Positions 29,902-36,914 of a stretch of DNA of 64,000 bases are shown piece after piece. The stretch covers positions 310,001 through 374,000 of the forward strand of contig DATLJD010000014.1 in assembly GCA_035539135.1 (NCBI GenBank). The letters run 5' to 3'. This DNA comes from JABFWF01 sp035539135. GTDB lineage: Bacteria > Pseudomonadota > Gammaproteobacteria > Xanthomonadales > Xanthomonadaceae. A program made the translations under genes and the position numbers. Position 1 is the first letter of the stretch. Every line of letters begins with the position of its first letter. Under the pieces are notes generated by a model. The model searched no databases. It was not told the origin of the DNA and saw only the letters and a program-made list of their open reading frames with translations.

Positions 29902-31153
29902 AGCGCAGCGCCTCCGCCGGGGCCGTGCGCGCCGCGCGCCAGGCCGGGTACAGGGTGGCGACGAAGGCCATCGCCAGCGCGACGCAGGCGATGATGGTCA
30001 CGTCGCTCGCCTCCAGCCGGGTCGGCAGGCCGGTGATGTAGTAAACGTCCTCGGGCATCAGCTGCACGCCCAGCACCGCCTCGATCGCGCGCAGGATGCG
30101 GTCGAGGTTGAGGGTGAGCAGGATGCCGCCGATCACGCCGGACACGGTACCGATCGTCCCGATCAGCGACCCCTGCACCATGAATACCTGCATCACCGCG
30201 CGCGGGGTCAGCCCCAGCGTGCGCAGGATCGCGATGTCGGCCTGCTTGTCGGTCACCAGCATCACCTGGGAGGACACCAGGTTGAAGGCGCCCATCGCGA
30301 CGATCAGCGACAGCAGGATCGCCATCATGGTCTTCTCCAGCTTGAGCGCGCGGAACATGTTGGCGTTGTCGTGGGTCCAGTCGCTGACCCGGTAGCCGCC
30401 GCCGAGGCGCAGAGCCAGGTCGCGGGCGACGTCGAACGCGAGGTCCATGTCGTGCAGGCGCAGGCGCACGCCGGTGACGCCGTCGCCGATCCGCAGCACG
30501 CGCTGCAGGTCCTGCATGTTCACCACCGCCAGGCCCTTGTCGTACTCCTGGTAGCCGGCCTCGAAGATGCCGCTGACGGTGAAGCGCTTGAGCCGCGGCA
30601 GCGCCCCGGCCGGGGTGCTGCGGAAGTCGGCGAAGGTGACCGTCACCTTGTCGCCCACGCGCACGCCCAGCCACAGCGCCAGTTCCTGGCCGAGCACGAT
30701 GTTGTAGCTGCCGGGCGTCAGGTCATCGAGCCGCCCCTGCACCATCTTCCGCGCCAGCGTCGAGACCTGCGCTTCCTCCTGCGGCAGCGCGCCGCGCACG
30801 ATCGCCGGCTGGTTCTGCGCGCCCTGCAGCAATGCCTCCTTCTCGACGTAGGGCGCGGCGCCGGCGACGCGCGGATCGCGTCGGGCCTCGGCCACCGCGC
30901 GCCGCCAGTCCTGCAGCGGCACGCCGTCGCCGGTGACGGTGGCGTGCGCCGCCATCTGCAGCATGCGGTCGCGGATTTCGCGCTGGAAGCCGCTCATCAC
31001 CGCCAGCGTCGTGATCAGCGCGGCGACGCCGATCGCGATGCCGAGGATGGACGCCAGCGAGATGAAGGAGATGAAGCCGTTGCGGCGCTTCGCGCGCAGG
31101 TAGCGCAGGCCGATGGCGACGGGGACGGGCTTGAACATTCGGTCGAAGAGCAT
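29894..31153 (-). CDS. lolC: lipoprotein-releasing system membrane protein LolC/LolE
   Basis: 419 residues. N-terminal FKPVPVAIGLRYLRAKRRNGFISFISLASILGIAIGVAALI is the Lol membrane-subunit signature. A long periplasmic domain (residues 50-270) is followed by three membrane helices. A second ATG at 31138 gives the shorter MFKPVPV start. There is only one such gene next to lolD, so LolC and LolE roles may be carried by one protein (LolF-like homodimer) or a second copy may lie elsewhere. Confidence 0.93.
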   Translation of the reverse strand: MLFDRMFKPVPVAIGLRYLRAKRRNGFISFISLASILGIAIGVAALITTLAVMSGFQREIRDRMLQMAAHATVTGDGVPLQDWRRAVAEARRDPRVAGAAPYVEKEALLQGAQNQPAIVRGALPQEEAQVSTLARKMVQGRLDDLTPGSYNIVLGQELALWLGVRVGDKVTVTFADFRSTPAGALPRLKRFTVSGIFEAGYQEYDKGLAVVNMQDLQRVLRIGDGVTGVRLRLHDMDLAFDVARDLALRLGGGYRVSDWTHDNANMFRALKLEKTMMAILLSLIVAMGAFNLVSSQVMLVTDKQADIAILRTLGLTPRAVMQVFMVQGSLIGTIGTVSGVIGGILLTLNLDRILRAIEAVLGVQLMPEDVYYITGLPTRLEASDVTIIACVALAMAFVATLYPAWRAARTAPAEALRYE

Positions 31154-31178
31154 GCGGCTCGGCTCGGCGAGGCAGCGG

Positions 31179-31628
31179 CTATGGTGCCATCGAAGGCGTG
31201 GCGGGCGTATCCGCCGTGACCACGGCCGCCAACCGGAGTTCGCGCCGGGCCGCTGCCGGCAGCGTGTCCGGCCACCAGGCCAGGCGCCGGGTGCGGCCGT
31301 CTGCGTCGCGCCAGCGCAGGAAGGCGAGCGGGCCGCGCCAGTGCAACACCGCGCCAGTCACAGCGATTCCGTCGATCTCCGGCGCGCGTCCCGCGACCCA
31401 GCACAGCCGCCGCGGCGCGGCGCGGCGGTAGCGCCAGGCCGACCAGATGCCCCAGCCCAGCGCGGCGGCGGCCAGCGGCCAGGCGACGGGGCGCGGCATT
31501 TCGCTGGCGAGCACCGACAGCGCGGCAAGCGCACCAAGCAGGCGCAGCGCCACGGTCAGCTGGCGCGAGGGCCGCCAGTCACACCGGCAGGTCGCGGATG
31601 CGCTGGACGAGGGCGGCGAGGTCGGCAT
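31179..31628 (-). CDS. YgfX (CptA)-like membrane protein
   Basis: 149 residues if the ATG at 31628 is used; this overlaps the end of sdhE by 50 bases, and a later GTG is possible. CRCDWRPSRQL followed by two helices (residues 25-65) and a polar tail with WRGPLAFLRWRDADGRTRRLAWWPDTL match the YgfX/CptA layout (DW-x-SR start, two helices, WWPDxL). YgfX is encoded beside SdhE in many Gammaproteobacteria, and links to FtsZ/MreB inhibition or flavinylation have been proposed. Here the gene position gives most of the support. Confidence 0.65.
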   Translation of the reverse strand: MPTSPPSSSASATCRCDWRPSRQLTVALRLLGALAALSVLASEMPRPVAWPLAAAALGWGIWSAWRYRRAAPRRLCWVAGRAPEIDGIAVTGAVLHWRGPLAFLRWRDADGRTRRLAWWPDTLPAAARRELRLAAVVTADTPATPSMAP

Positions 31629-31827
31629 CGGGCGGCGTTTCGTGGCCGAGGAACCAGCGCCAGAGCCTATCGTCCTCGCAGTCCAGCAGCCGTAGGAAAA
31701 CCCCGCGCTCGGCCTCGGAAGCCGTCGGCCAGGCGAGGTCGAGGTAGCGCTCGAGCAGACGGTCGAGCTCGCGCATGCCGCGCCGGCAGCGCCAGCGCAG
31801 GCGCCGCAGTTCCGCGTCCTCGCTCAT
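31579..31827 (-). CDS. sdhE: succinate dehydrogenase flavinylation factor SdhE
   Basis: 82 residues from the ATG at 31827. The RRGMRELD motif (residues 15-22, containing RGxxE) is the hallmark of the SdhE/SDH5 (CptB) family. The five-helix, all-alpha pattern and length also fit. SdhE helps attach FAD covalently to SdhA. It overlaps the MAPEG stop by ATGA and lies about 500 bases downstream of sdhB, so expression with the sdh genes is likely. Confidence 0.93.
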   Translation of the reverse strand: MSEDAELRRLRWRCRRGMRELDRLLERYLDLAWPTASEAERGVFLRLLDCEDDRLWRWFLGHETPPDADLAALVQRIRDLPV

Positions 31828-32249
31828 CCGCGCAACAGCCCGACCGCGAGCACCGCCCACAGCGCCCACAACACCAGGCCGCCGGCGAGATAGGCGAGGA
31901 AGCGGTGCATGACCTTGTTGTAGCTGCAGTGGATCGCGCTGTGCACCACGCGCAGGGCGACGAACGCCCAGGCCAGGCCCAGCGTCAGCGCATCCACCTG
32001 CGCGGTCAGCGCGGCCACCACCAGCGCCAGGTAGAACAGCACCGGCAGTTCGAACAGGTTGCGGAAGTTGTCGGCCGCGCGGCTGTCGGTCAGGCGCGCG
32101 GCGGCCTGGGCCGAGGTCGCGACCGCCTGCGGGTGGATGCGCTCGCGCTTCATCTGGCCGATGCGCATGAAGTACATGCGCCACCAGACCACGAAGGTCA
32201 GCGCGGCCATGGCGAGCGCGGGGAGGAAGATCGCGGAGGCGTCGGTCAT
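31824..32249 (-). CDS. MAPEG-family membrane protein
   Basis: 141 residues. Four hydrophobic helices are seen at residues 6-28, 62-90, 92-110 and 118-138. The segment RAADNFRNLFELPVLFYLAL is the MAPEG signature (N-x-x-E-x-P). Eukaryotic members act in eicosanoid and glutathione metabolism; bacterial short forms are mostly uncharacterised. It is directly coupled to sdhE by a 4-base overlap. Confidence 0.82.
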   Translation of the reverse strand: MTDASAIFLPALAMAALTFVVWWRMYFMRIGQMKRERIHPQAVATSAQAAARLTDSRAADNFRNLFELPVLFYLALVVAALTAQVDALTLGLAWAFVALRVVHSAIHCSYNKVMHRFLAYLAGGLVLWALWAVLAVGLLRG

Positions 32250-32267
32250 CGTCGGCCGCTCCCGGCT

Positions 32268-32289
32268 GATCCCGGCTAGGGCCGGGATC
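32268..32289. repeat. hairpin downstream of sdhB
   Basis: 9-bp perfect arms GATCCCGGC and GCCGGGATC around TAGG, between sdhB and the MAPEG gene. There is no T-tract. It may be a partial terminator or part of the adjacent REP-like cluster. Confidence 0.5.
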
Positions 32290-32302
32290 GCCCTCGGACA
32301 TC

Positions 32303-32333
32303 ACAGTGGGTTCCGGCCTGCGCCGGAATGACG
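32303..32333. repeat. REP-like element (TCATTCCGGC...GCCGGAACCCACTG type)
   Basis: On the complement the sequence carries CATTCCGGCG, a short loop and GCCGGAACCC, then CACTG. This is the common proteobacterial dispersed palindrome that translates as RHSGAGRNP. It lies 9 bases downstream of the sdhB stop and may stabilise the sdh mRNA 3' end. Confidence 0.7.
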
Positions 32334-32341
32334 AAACGCCC

Positions 32342-33127
32342 CTACCCGCGCCGCGCCAGCATCAGCTGCTTGATCTCCGCGATCGCCTTGGCTGGGTTGA
32401 GGCCCTTCGGGCAGGTGCGGGTGCAGTTCATGATGGTGTGGCAGCGGTACAGCTTGAACGGATCCTCGAGCTCGTCCAGGCGCGCGCCGGTGTCTTCGTC
32501 GCGGCTGTCCATGATCCAGCGGTGCGCCTGCAGCAGGATCGCCGGGCCGAGGTAGCGCTCGCCGTTCCACCAGTAGCTCGGGCAGGCGGTCGAGCAGCAC
32601 GCGCACAGGATGCATTCGTACAGACCGTCGAGCTTGGCCCGGTCCTCCTTCGACTGCAGCCGCTCGCGGTCCGGGGGCGGCGCGCTCTGGGTGCGGATCC
32701 ACGGCTTGATCGAAGCGTACTGCGCGTAGAAGTGGGTCAGGTCCGGCACCAGGTCCTTGACCACCGGCATGTGCGGCAGCGGGTAGATCGGCACCTCGCC
32801 CTTGCGGCAGTCCTCGATCGCCTTGGTGCAGGCCAGCGTGTTGGTGCCGTCGATGTTCATCGCGCACGACCCGCAGATGCCCTCCCGGCAGGAGCGGCGG
32901 AAGGTCAGCGTCGGGTCGATCTCGTTCTTGATCTTGATCAGCGCGTCCAGGACCATCGGGCCGCACTTGTCGAGGTCCACCTCGTAGGTGTCGACCGTCG
33001 GGTTGCGCCCGTCCTCCGGGTTCCAGCGGTAGACCTTGAAGCGGCGCACGCGCGTCGCGCCCGCCGGCGCCGGGAAGTTCCGGCCGGGCTGGACCTTGGA
33101 GTTGCGGGGTAGCGTGAATTCGGCCAT
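32342..33127 (-). CDS. sdhB: succinate dehydrogenase iron-sulfur subunit
   Basis: 261 residues. The [2Fe-2S] site is CREGICGSC with a fourth Cys (C80, C85, C88, C100). The [4Fe-4S] and [3Fe-4S] sites are CILCACCSTACP (about 172-183) and CHTIMNCTRTCPKGLNP. It carries electrons from SdhA FAD to quinone. It starts 12 bases after sdhA and is the last gene of sdhCDAB. Confidence 0.97.
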   Translation of the reverse strand: MAEFTLPRNSKVQPGRNFPAPAGATRVRRFKVYRWNPEDGRNPTVDTYEVDLDKCGPMVLDALIKIKNEIDPTLTFRRSCREGICGSCAMNIDGTNTLACTKAIEDCRKGEVPIYPLPHMPVVKDLVPDLTHFYAQYASIKPWIRTQSAPPPDRERLQSKEDRAKLDGLYECILCACCSTACPSYWWNGERYLGPAILLQAHRWIMDSRDEDTGARLDELEDPFKLYRCHTIMNCTRTCPKGLNPAKAIAEIKQLMLARRG

Positions 33128-33139
33128 GAGCGGACTCGG

Positions 33140-34930
33140 TCAGTAAACGCGCGGCTTCGGCGGCACCACCTCGACCTCGTCGTCGAGGGTGTACAGGTGC
33201 ACCGGGCGGTAGTCGATGCGGGTGTTGCCCTGCTCGTCGACCCAGCACAGGCTGTGCTTCATCCAGTTGGCGTCGTCGCGCTCGGGGAAGTCCTCGCGGG
33301 CGTGGGCGCCGCGCGATTCCTTGCGGTTCTCGGCCGACACGATCGTCGCCAGCGCCTGCCCGAGCAGGTTCTGCAGCTCGAAGGTCTCGACCAGGTCGGA
33401 GTTCCACACCAGCGAGCGGTCCGACACCCGCACGTCGGCGAACGATGCATGGATCTCGCGGATCTTCTTCACGCCCTCGGCGAGGGTCTCGCCGGTGCGG
33501 AACACCGCGGCGTCGGCCTGCATGGTGCGCTGCATGTTGTCGCGGATGACCGCGGTCGGCGTGCCGCCGTTGGCGTTGCGCACGCGGTCGAGGTTGGCCA
33601 GCGCGCGGTCGCAGGCGTCGGCGGGCAGGCGGCCGTGCGGCTTGCCGGTCGGGATCGTCTCGGCGCAGCGGTTGGCGACCGCGCGACCGAACACGACCAG
33701 GTCGAGCAGCGAGTTGGAGCCGAGGCGGTTGGCGCCGTGCACCGACACGCAGGCGGCCTCGCCGATCGCGTACAGACCGGGCACCACCTCGTCGGGGTTG
33801 CCGTTGCGCAGCTGCACCACCTCGCCGTGGTAGTTGGTCGGGATGCCGCCCATGTTGTAGTGCACGGTCGGCAGCACCGGGATCGGCTGGCGGGTGACGT
33901 CCACGCCGGCGAAGATCCGCGCGCTCTCGGCGATGCCGGGCAGCTTCTCGTGGATGTCCTTGGGGTCGAGGTGGGTCAGGTCGAGGTGGATGTGGTCCTT
34001 GTGCTCGCCGACGCCGCGGCCCTCGCGGATCTCGATGGTCATCGAGCGCGACACCACGTCGCGCGAGGCGAGGTCCTTGGCGTTGGGCGCGTAGCGCTCC
34101 ATGAAGCGCTCGCCGCTGGCGTTGCGCAGGATGCCGCCTTCGCCGCGCACGCCCTCGGTGATCAGCACGCCGGCGCCGTACACGCCGGTCGGGTGGAATT
34201 GCACGAACTCCATGTCCTGCAGGCCCAGCCCCGCGCGCAGCGCCATGCCGCCGCCGTCGCCGGTGCAGGTGTGCGCCGAGGTCGCGGAGAAGTAGGCGCG
34301 GCCGTAGCCGCCGGTCGCCAGCACCACGCCGTGGGCGCGGAACAGGTGCAGCGTGCCTTCGGCCATGTCCAGCGCGAGCACGCCGCGGCAGGCGTCGTCG
34401 GCGTCCATGATCAGGTCGAGCGCGAAGTATTCGATGAAGAACTCCGCCTCGTGCTTCAGCGACTGCTGGTACAGCGTGTGCAGGATCGCGTGGCCGGTGC
34501 GGTCGGCCGCGGCGCAGGTGCGCTGGGCGATGCCCTTGCCGTACTCGGTGGTCATGCCGCCGAACGGACGCTGGTAGATGTGCCCGTCCTCGGTGCGCGA
34601 GAACGGCACGCCGTAGTGCTCGAGCTCGACGATCGCGGGGATCGCCTCGCGGCACATGTACTCGATCGCGTCCTGGTCGCCCAGCCAGTCCGAGCCCTTG
34701 ATGGTGTCGTAGAAGTGGTAGCGCCAGTCGTCCGGGCCCATGTTGCCGAGCGCCGCGGAGATGCCGCCCTGCGCCGCCACGGTATGCGAGCGGGTCGGGA
34801 AGACCTTGCTGATGCAGGCGGTCTTGAGTCCCTTCTGGGCCAGGCCGAAGGTCGCGCGCAGGCCCGCGCCGCCGGCGCCGACGACGATGACGTCGTACTT
34901 GTGTTCAGTGATCTTGTAGGCGGTCGTCAT
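33140..34930 (-). CDS. sdhA: succinate dehydrogenase flavoprotein subunit
   Basis: 596 residues. FAD-binding VVGAGGAGLRA is at residues 16-26. RSHTVAAQGG carries the His (H49) that holds FAD covalently. The HPTG active-site loop, RCAAADRTGHA and the catalytic-Arg region SDRSLVWN are present. It oxidises succinate to fumarate (TCA cycle, complex II). An SdhE flavinylation factor and an SdhAF4-type chaperone are both encoded nearby. Confidence 0.98.
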   Translation of the reverse strand: MTTAYKITEHKYDVIVVGAGGAGLRATFGLAQKGLKTACISKVFPTRSHTVAAQGGISAALGNMGPDDWRYHFYDTIKGSDWLGDQDAIEYMCREAIPAIVELEHYGVPFSRTEDGHIYQRPFGGMTTEYGKGIAQRTCAAADRTGHAILHTLYQQSLKHEAEFFIEYFALDLIMDADDACRGVLALDMAEGTLHLFRAHGVVLATGGYGRAYFSATSAHTCTGDGGGMALRAGLGLQDMEFVQFHPTGVYGAGVLITEGVRGEGGILRNASGERFMERYAPNAKDLASRDVVSRSMTIEIREGRGVGEHKDHIHLDLTHLDPKDIHEKLPGIAESARIFAGVDVTRQPIPVLPTVHYNMGGIPTNYHGEVVQLRNGNPDEVVPGLYAIGEAACVSVHGANRLGSNSLLDLVVFGRAVANRCAETIPTGKPHGRLPADACDRALANLDRVRNANGGTPTAVIRDNMQRTMQADAAVFRTGETLAEGVKKIREIHASFADVRVSDRSLVWNSDLVETFELQNLLGQALATIVSAENRKESRGAHAREDFPERDDANWMKHSLCWVDEQGNTRIDYRPVHLYTLDDEVEVVPPKPRVY

Positions 34931-34937
34931 GGGCGGG

Positions 34938-35372
34938 TCACAGGGCGGGGGTGAGCGCGATGCGGACGATCGCGTACAGCGAGGCCAGCGCGCCGAACGC
35001 GCAGGCGAAGGTCACCAGCAGCTGCAGTGCGATCTCCAGCCAGCGGGTGTGCACGTAGTCCTCGATCACCACCTGCACGCCGAGCTTGGCGTGCCAGAAG
35101 GCGGCGATGGCGAAGGCGGCGAAGGCGATCGCGTTCCACGGCCGGGCCACGGTCGCGCGCACGGTCTCGAAGTCGGCGCCGACGAAGGACAGCAGCAGCC
35201 CGACCAGCCACGGCGCGAGCAGCGCCAGCAGCACCGCGGTCGTGCGCTGCGCCCACCAGTGGCCCACGCCGGACTTGCCGGAGCCCAGGCCGCGCGCGCG
35301 CTTGAGCGGCGTGCGGTAGTCGCTGCCGGCCGGGCGCCGCGCCGGCGCGTTGTCGGTGCCGATGTTGCTCAT
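34938..35372 (-). CDS. sdhD: succinate dehydrogenase membrane anchor SdhD
   Basis: 144 residues from the ATG at 35372, overlapping the sdhC stop by ATGA. It has a polar N-terminus of about 35 residues, then three helices. HWWAQRTTAVLLALLAPWLVGLL is the first. WHAKLGVQVVIEDYVHT carries the heme-ligand His and the quinone-site Asp-Tyr pair typical of SdhD. It anchors SdhAB to the inner membrane. Confidence 0.94.
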   Translation of the reverse strand: MSNIGTDNAPARRPAGSDYRTPLKRARGLGSGKSGVGHWWAQRTTAVLLALLAPWLVGLLLSFVGADFETVRATVARPWNAIAFAAFAIAAFWHAKLGVQVVIEDYVHTRWLEIALQLLVTFACAFGALASLYAIVRIALTPAL

Positions 35373-35758
35373 GCTCGGGCTCCGAAGGCGGCGAACCAGA
35401 TCGCCGCGGTGAACACGATGGTCAGCACCGCGACGGTCCAGCCGGAGCGGTAGAACTGCGGGATCTCGAAGCCCCAGCCGGCGTCCCACAGCAGGTGGCG
35501 GATGCCGTTGAGCAGGTGGTAGACCAGCGACAGCGAGAACGCGAACAGGAACAGCAGGCCGATCGGCGAGGCGACGCAGGCCGCGACGCGCTCCCAGGCC
35601 TCGCCGCCGCGCGCCAGCGCCAGCAGCCAGGCGGCCAGGCCGAACGCGCCGGCCGCGAGGACGAGGCCGGTGGTCCGGTGCAGGATCGACATGGTCATCG
35701 TGATCTGCCAGCGGTAGACCTGCAGATGCGGTGACAGCGGACGTTCGCGGGTGCTCAT
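35369..35758 (-). CDS. sdhC: succinate dehydrogenase cytochrome b556 subunit SdhC
   Basis: 129 residues. RPLSPHLQVYRWQITMTMSILHRTTG is the SdhC signature with the quinone-site Ser and Arg, and HLLNGIRHLLWD holds the heme His. It has three membrane helices and pairs with SdhD to bind heme b and ubiquinone. It begins the sdhCDAB run. The SdhAF4-type gene ends 52 bases upstream on the same strand. Confidence 0.96.
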   Translation of the reverse strand: MSTRERPLSPHLQVYRWQITMTMSILHRTTGLVLAAGAFGLAAWLLALARGGEAWERVAACVASPIGLLFLFAFSLSLVYHLLNGIRHLLWDAGWGFEIPQFYRSGWTVAVLTIVFTAAIWFAAFGARA

Positions 35759-35809
35759 GCGCGGCTCTCCGACATTGCGGCGCGCGCGCCGCGTGGTCGC
35801 GGGGTGATG

Positions 35810-35986
35810 CTAGAAGTCGATGCAACGGCCGTTCTTTTCCCAGTCGCCGTAGCGGGTCGGATCGAGCCCGCCGCGACCGCCGATCTCGGCGGCCGGAACC
35901 GGCGCCGGCGCGCCTTCGGCGGGCGCCGCCGGGGCGTCGTCCGTGTCGGGCTGCTGGGGGGATTGGCCTATGATCTGTGGTTTCAC
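35810..35986 (-). CDS. DUF1674 protein, succinate dehydrogenase assembly factor 4-like
   Basis: 58 codons from a GTG at 35986 to TAG at 35810. The N-terminal half is Pro/Ala-rich. The C-terminal half contains GRGGLDPTR and then RYGDWEKNGRCIDF, which is the DUF1674/SdhAF4 signature ending exactly at the stop. In mitochondria SdhAF4 binds flavinylated SdhA and aids its union with SdhB; bacterial DUF1674 proteins are its relatives. It lies immediately upstream of sdhC on the same strand. The GTG lacks a strong ribosome site, so the start is less certain than the end. Confidence 0.85.
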   Translation of the reverse strand: MKPQIIGQSPQQPDTDDAPAAPAEGAPAPVPAAEIGGRGGLDPTRYGDWEKNGRCIDF

Positions 35987-36014
35987 AGCCGATCAAGTGT
36001 AAGTCCCCGCCTCC

Positions 36015-36881
36015 ATGTCGGACAACCCGCAGCGCGCGCAGCCCGTTTTCTTCGCCCTCGGCGGCGGCGTGGTCGAACTCGCCGGGCCGGACGCCACCCG
36101 CTTCGCCCAGGCGCAAACCATGAACGACGTCGCGGCGCTGGCGGCTGGCCGTTGGCAGTGGAACGGCTGGCTGACGCCCAAGGGGCGGCTGGTCGCCCTG
36201 TTCGCGCTGCTGAAGTTCGACGACGCGCGGCTGTGGCTGTGGTTGCCGGACGCCGATGCCGGCGACTTCGCCGAGCGCCTGCGCCGCTTCGTGTTCCGCA
36301 GCAAGCTGGCGGTCGCGGCGCGCGCGGATCTGCACGTCGCCGGTGCGTTCGGGTCGCCGGCGCGGGCGCGCGGAGCGGGCTTCGCCGGCGATGCCGACGC
36401 GGGCGTGGAACTCGACCTTTCCGCCGAAGGTGGCGCGCGCCTGCTGCGTATCGCGACGACCGAGGCCGCGGAGGACGCTGCCGCCCTCGCCCGCTGGCGC
36501 CGCCAGGACCTCGCCCACGGCCTGCCGCGGCTGGATCCCGCGCAACAGGAACAGTGGACGCCGCAGATGCTGTCGCTGGACAGGCTGCGCGCCTACAGCG
36601 TGAAGAAGGGCTGCTATCCCGGCCAGGAGATCGTCGCGCGCACCCACTTCCTAGGCCAGGCCAAGCGCGGGCTCGCCCTGCTGCACGCCGATGCGCCGCT
36701 CGCGGCCGGCGCCGACGTCGCAGGCGCCGACAGGACGCTCGGACCCGTCGTCAGCGTCGCCGAAGACGACGACGCGACGCTGGCGCTCGCCGTGCTGCCG
36801 GTCGAACGCGAAGGCGTTGCGCTGCGGGCGGGCGAGGCCGCCCTGCGCGAGCAGCCCTTGCTGGACGGTCTGGCGCGCTAG
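36015..36881 (+). CDS. ygfZ: YgfZ/GcvT-fold folate-dependent Fe-S repair protein
   Basis: 288 residues. The family signature KGCYPGQE (residues 198-205) with the conserved Cys200 is present, and WLTPKGRLVALF lies in the N-terminal part. YgfZ proteins bind tetrahydrofolate and help make or repair certain Fe-S clusters. It is divergent from the sdh genes and 28 bases from the SdhAF4 start, so promoters overlap. The location beside the Fe-S-rich complex II fits. Confidence 0.93.
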   Translation: MSDNPQRAQPVFFALGGGVVELAGPDATRFAQAQTMNDVAALAAGRWQWNGWLTPKGRLVALFALLKFDDARLWLWLPDADAGDFAERLRRFVFRSKLAVAARADLHVAGAFGSPARARGAGFAGDADAGVELDLSAEGGARLLRIATTEAAEDAAALARWRRQDLAHGLPRLDPAQQEQWTPQMLSLDRLRAYSVKKGCYPGQEIVARTHFLGQAKRGLALLHADAPLAAGADVAGADRTLGPVVSVAEDDDATLALAVLPVEREGVALRAGEAALREQPLLDGLAR

Positions 36882-36905
36882 GCCGGACGCCGGCGCGCGC
36901 GCCAG
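36870..36905. terminator. hairpin between convergent genes
   Basis: Arms CTGGCGCGC and GCGCGCCAG (36870-36878, 36897-36905) enclose a smaller GCCGG-acg-CCGGC stem, followed on the plus strand by GTTTCC. The first arm overlaps the end of ygfZ. It could serve as a two-way terminator for ygfZ and the convergent dehydrogenase gene. Confidence 0.45.
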
Positions 36906-36914
36906 GTTTCCCGC

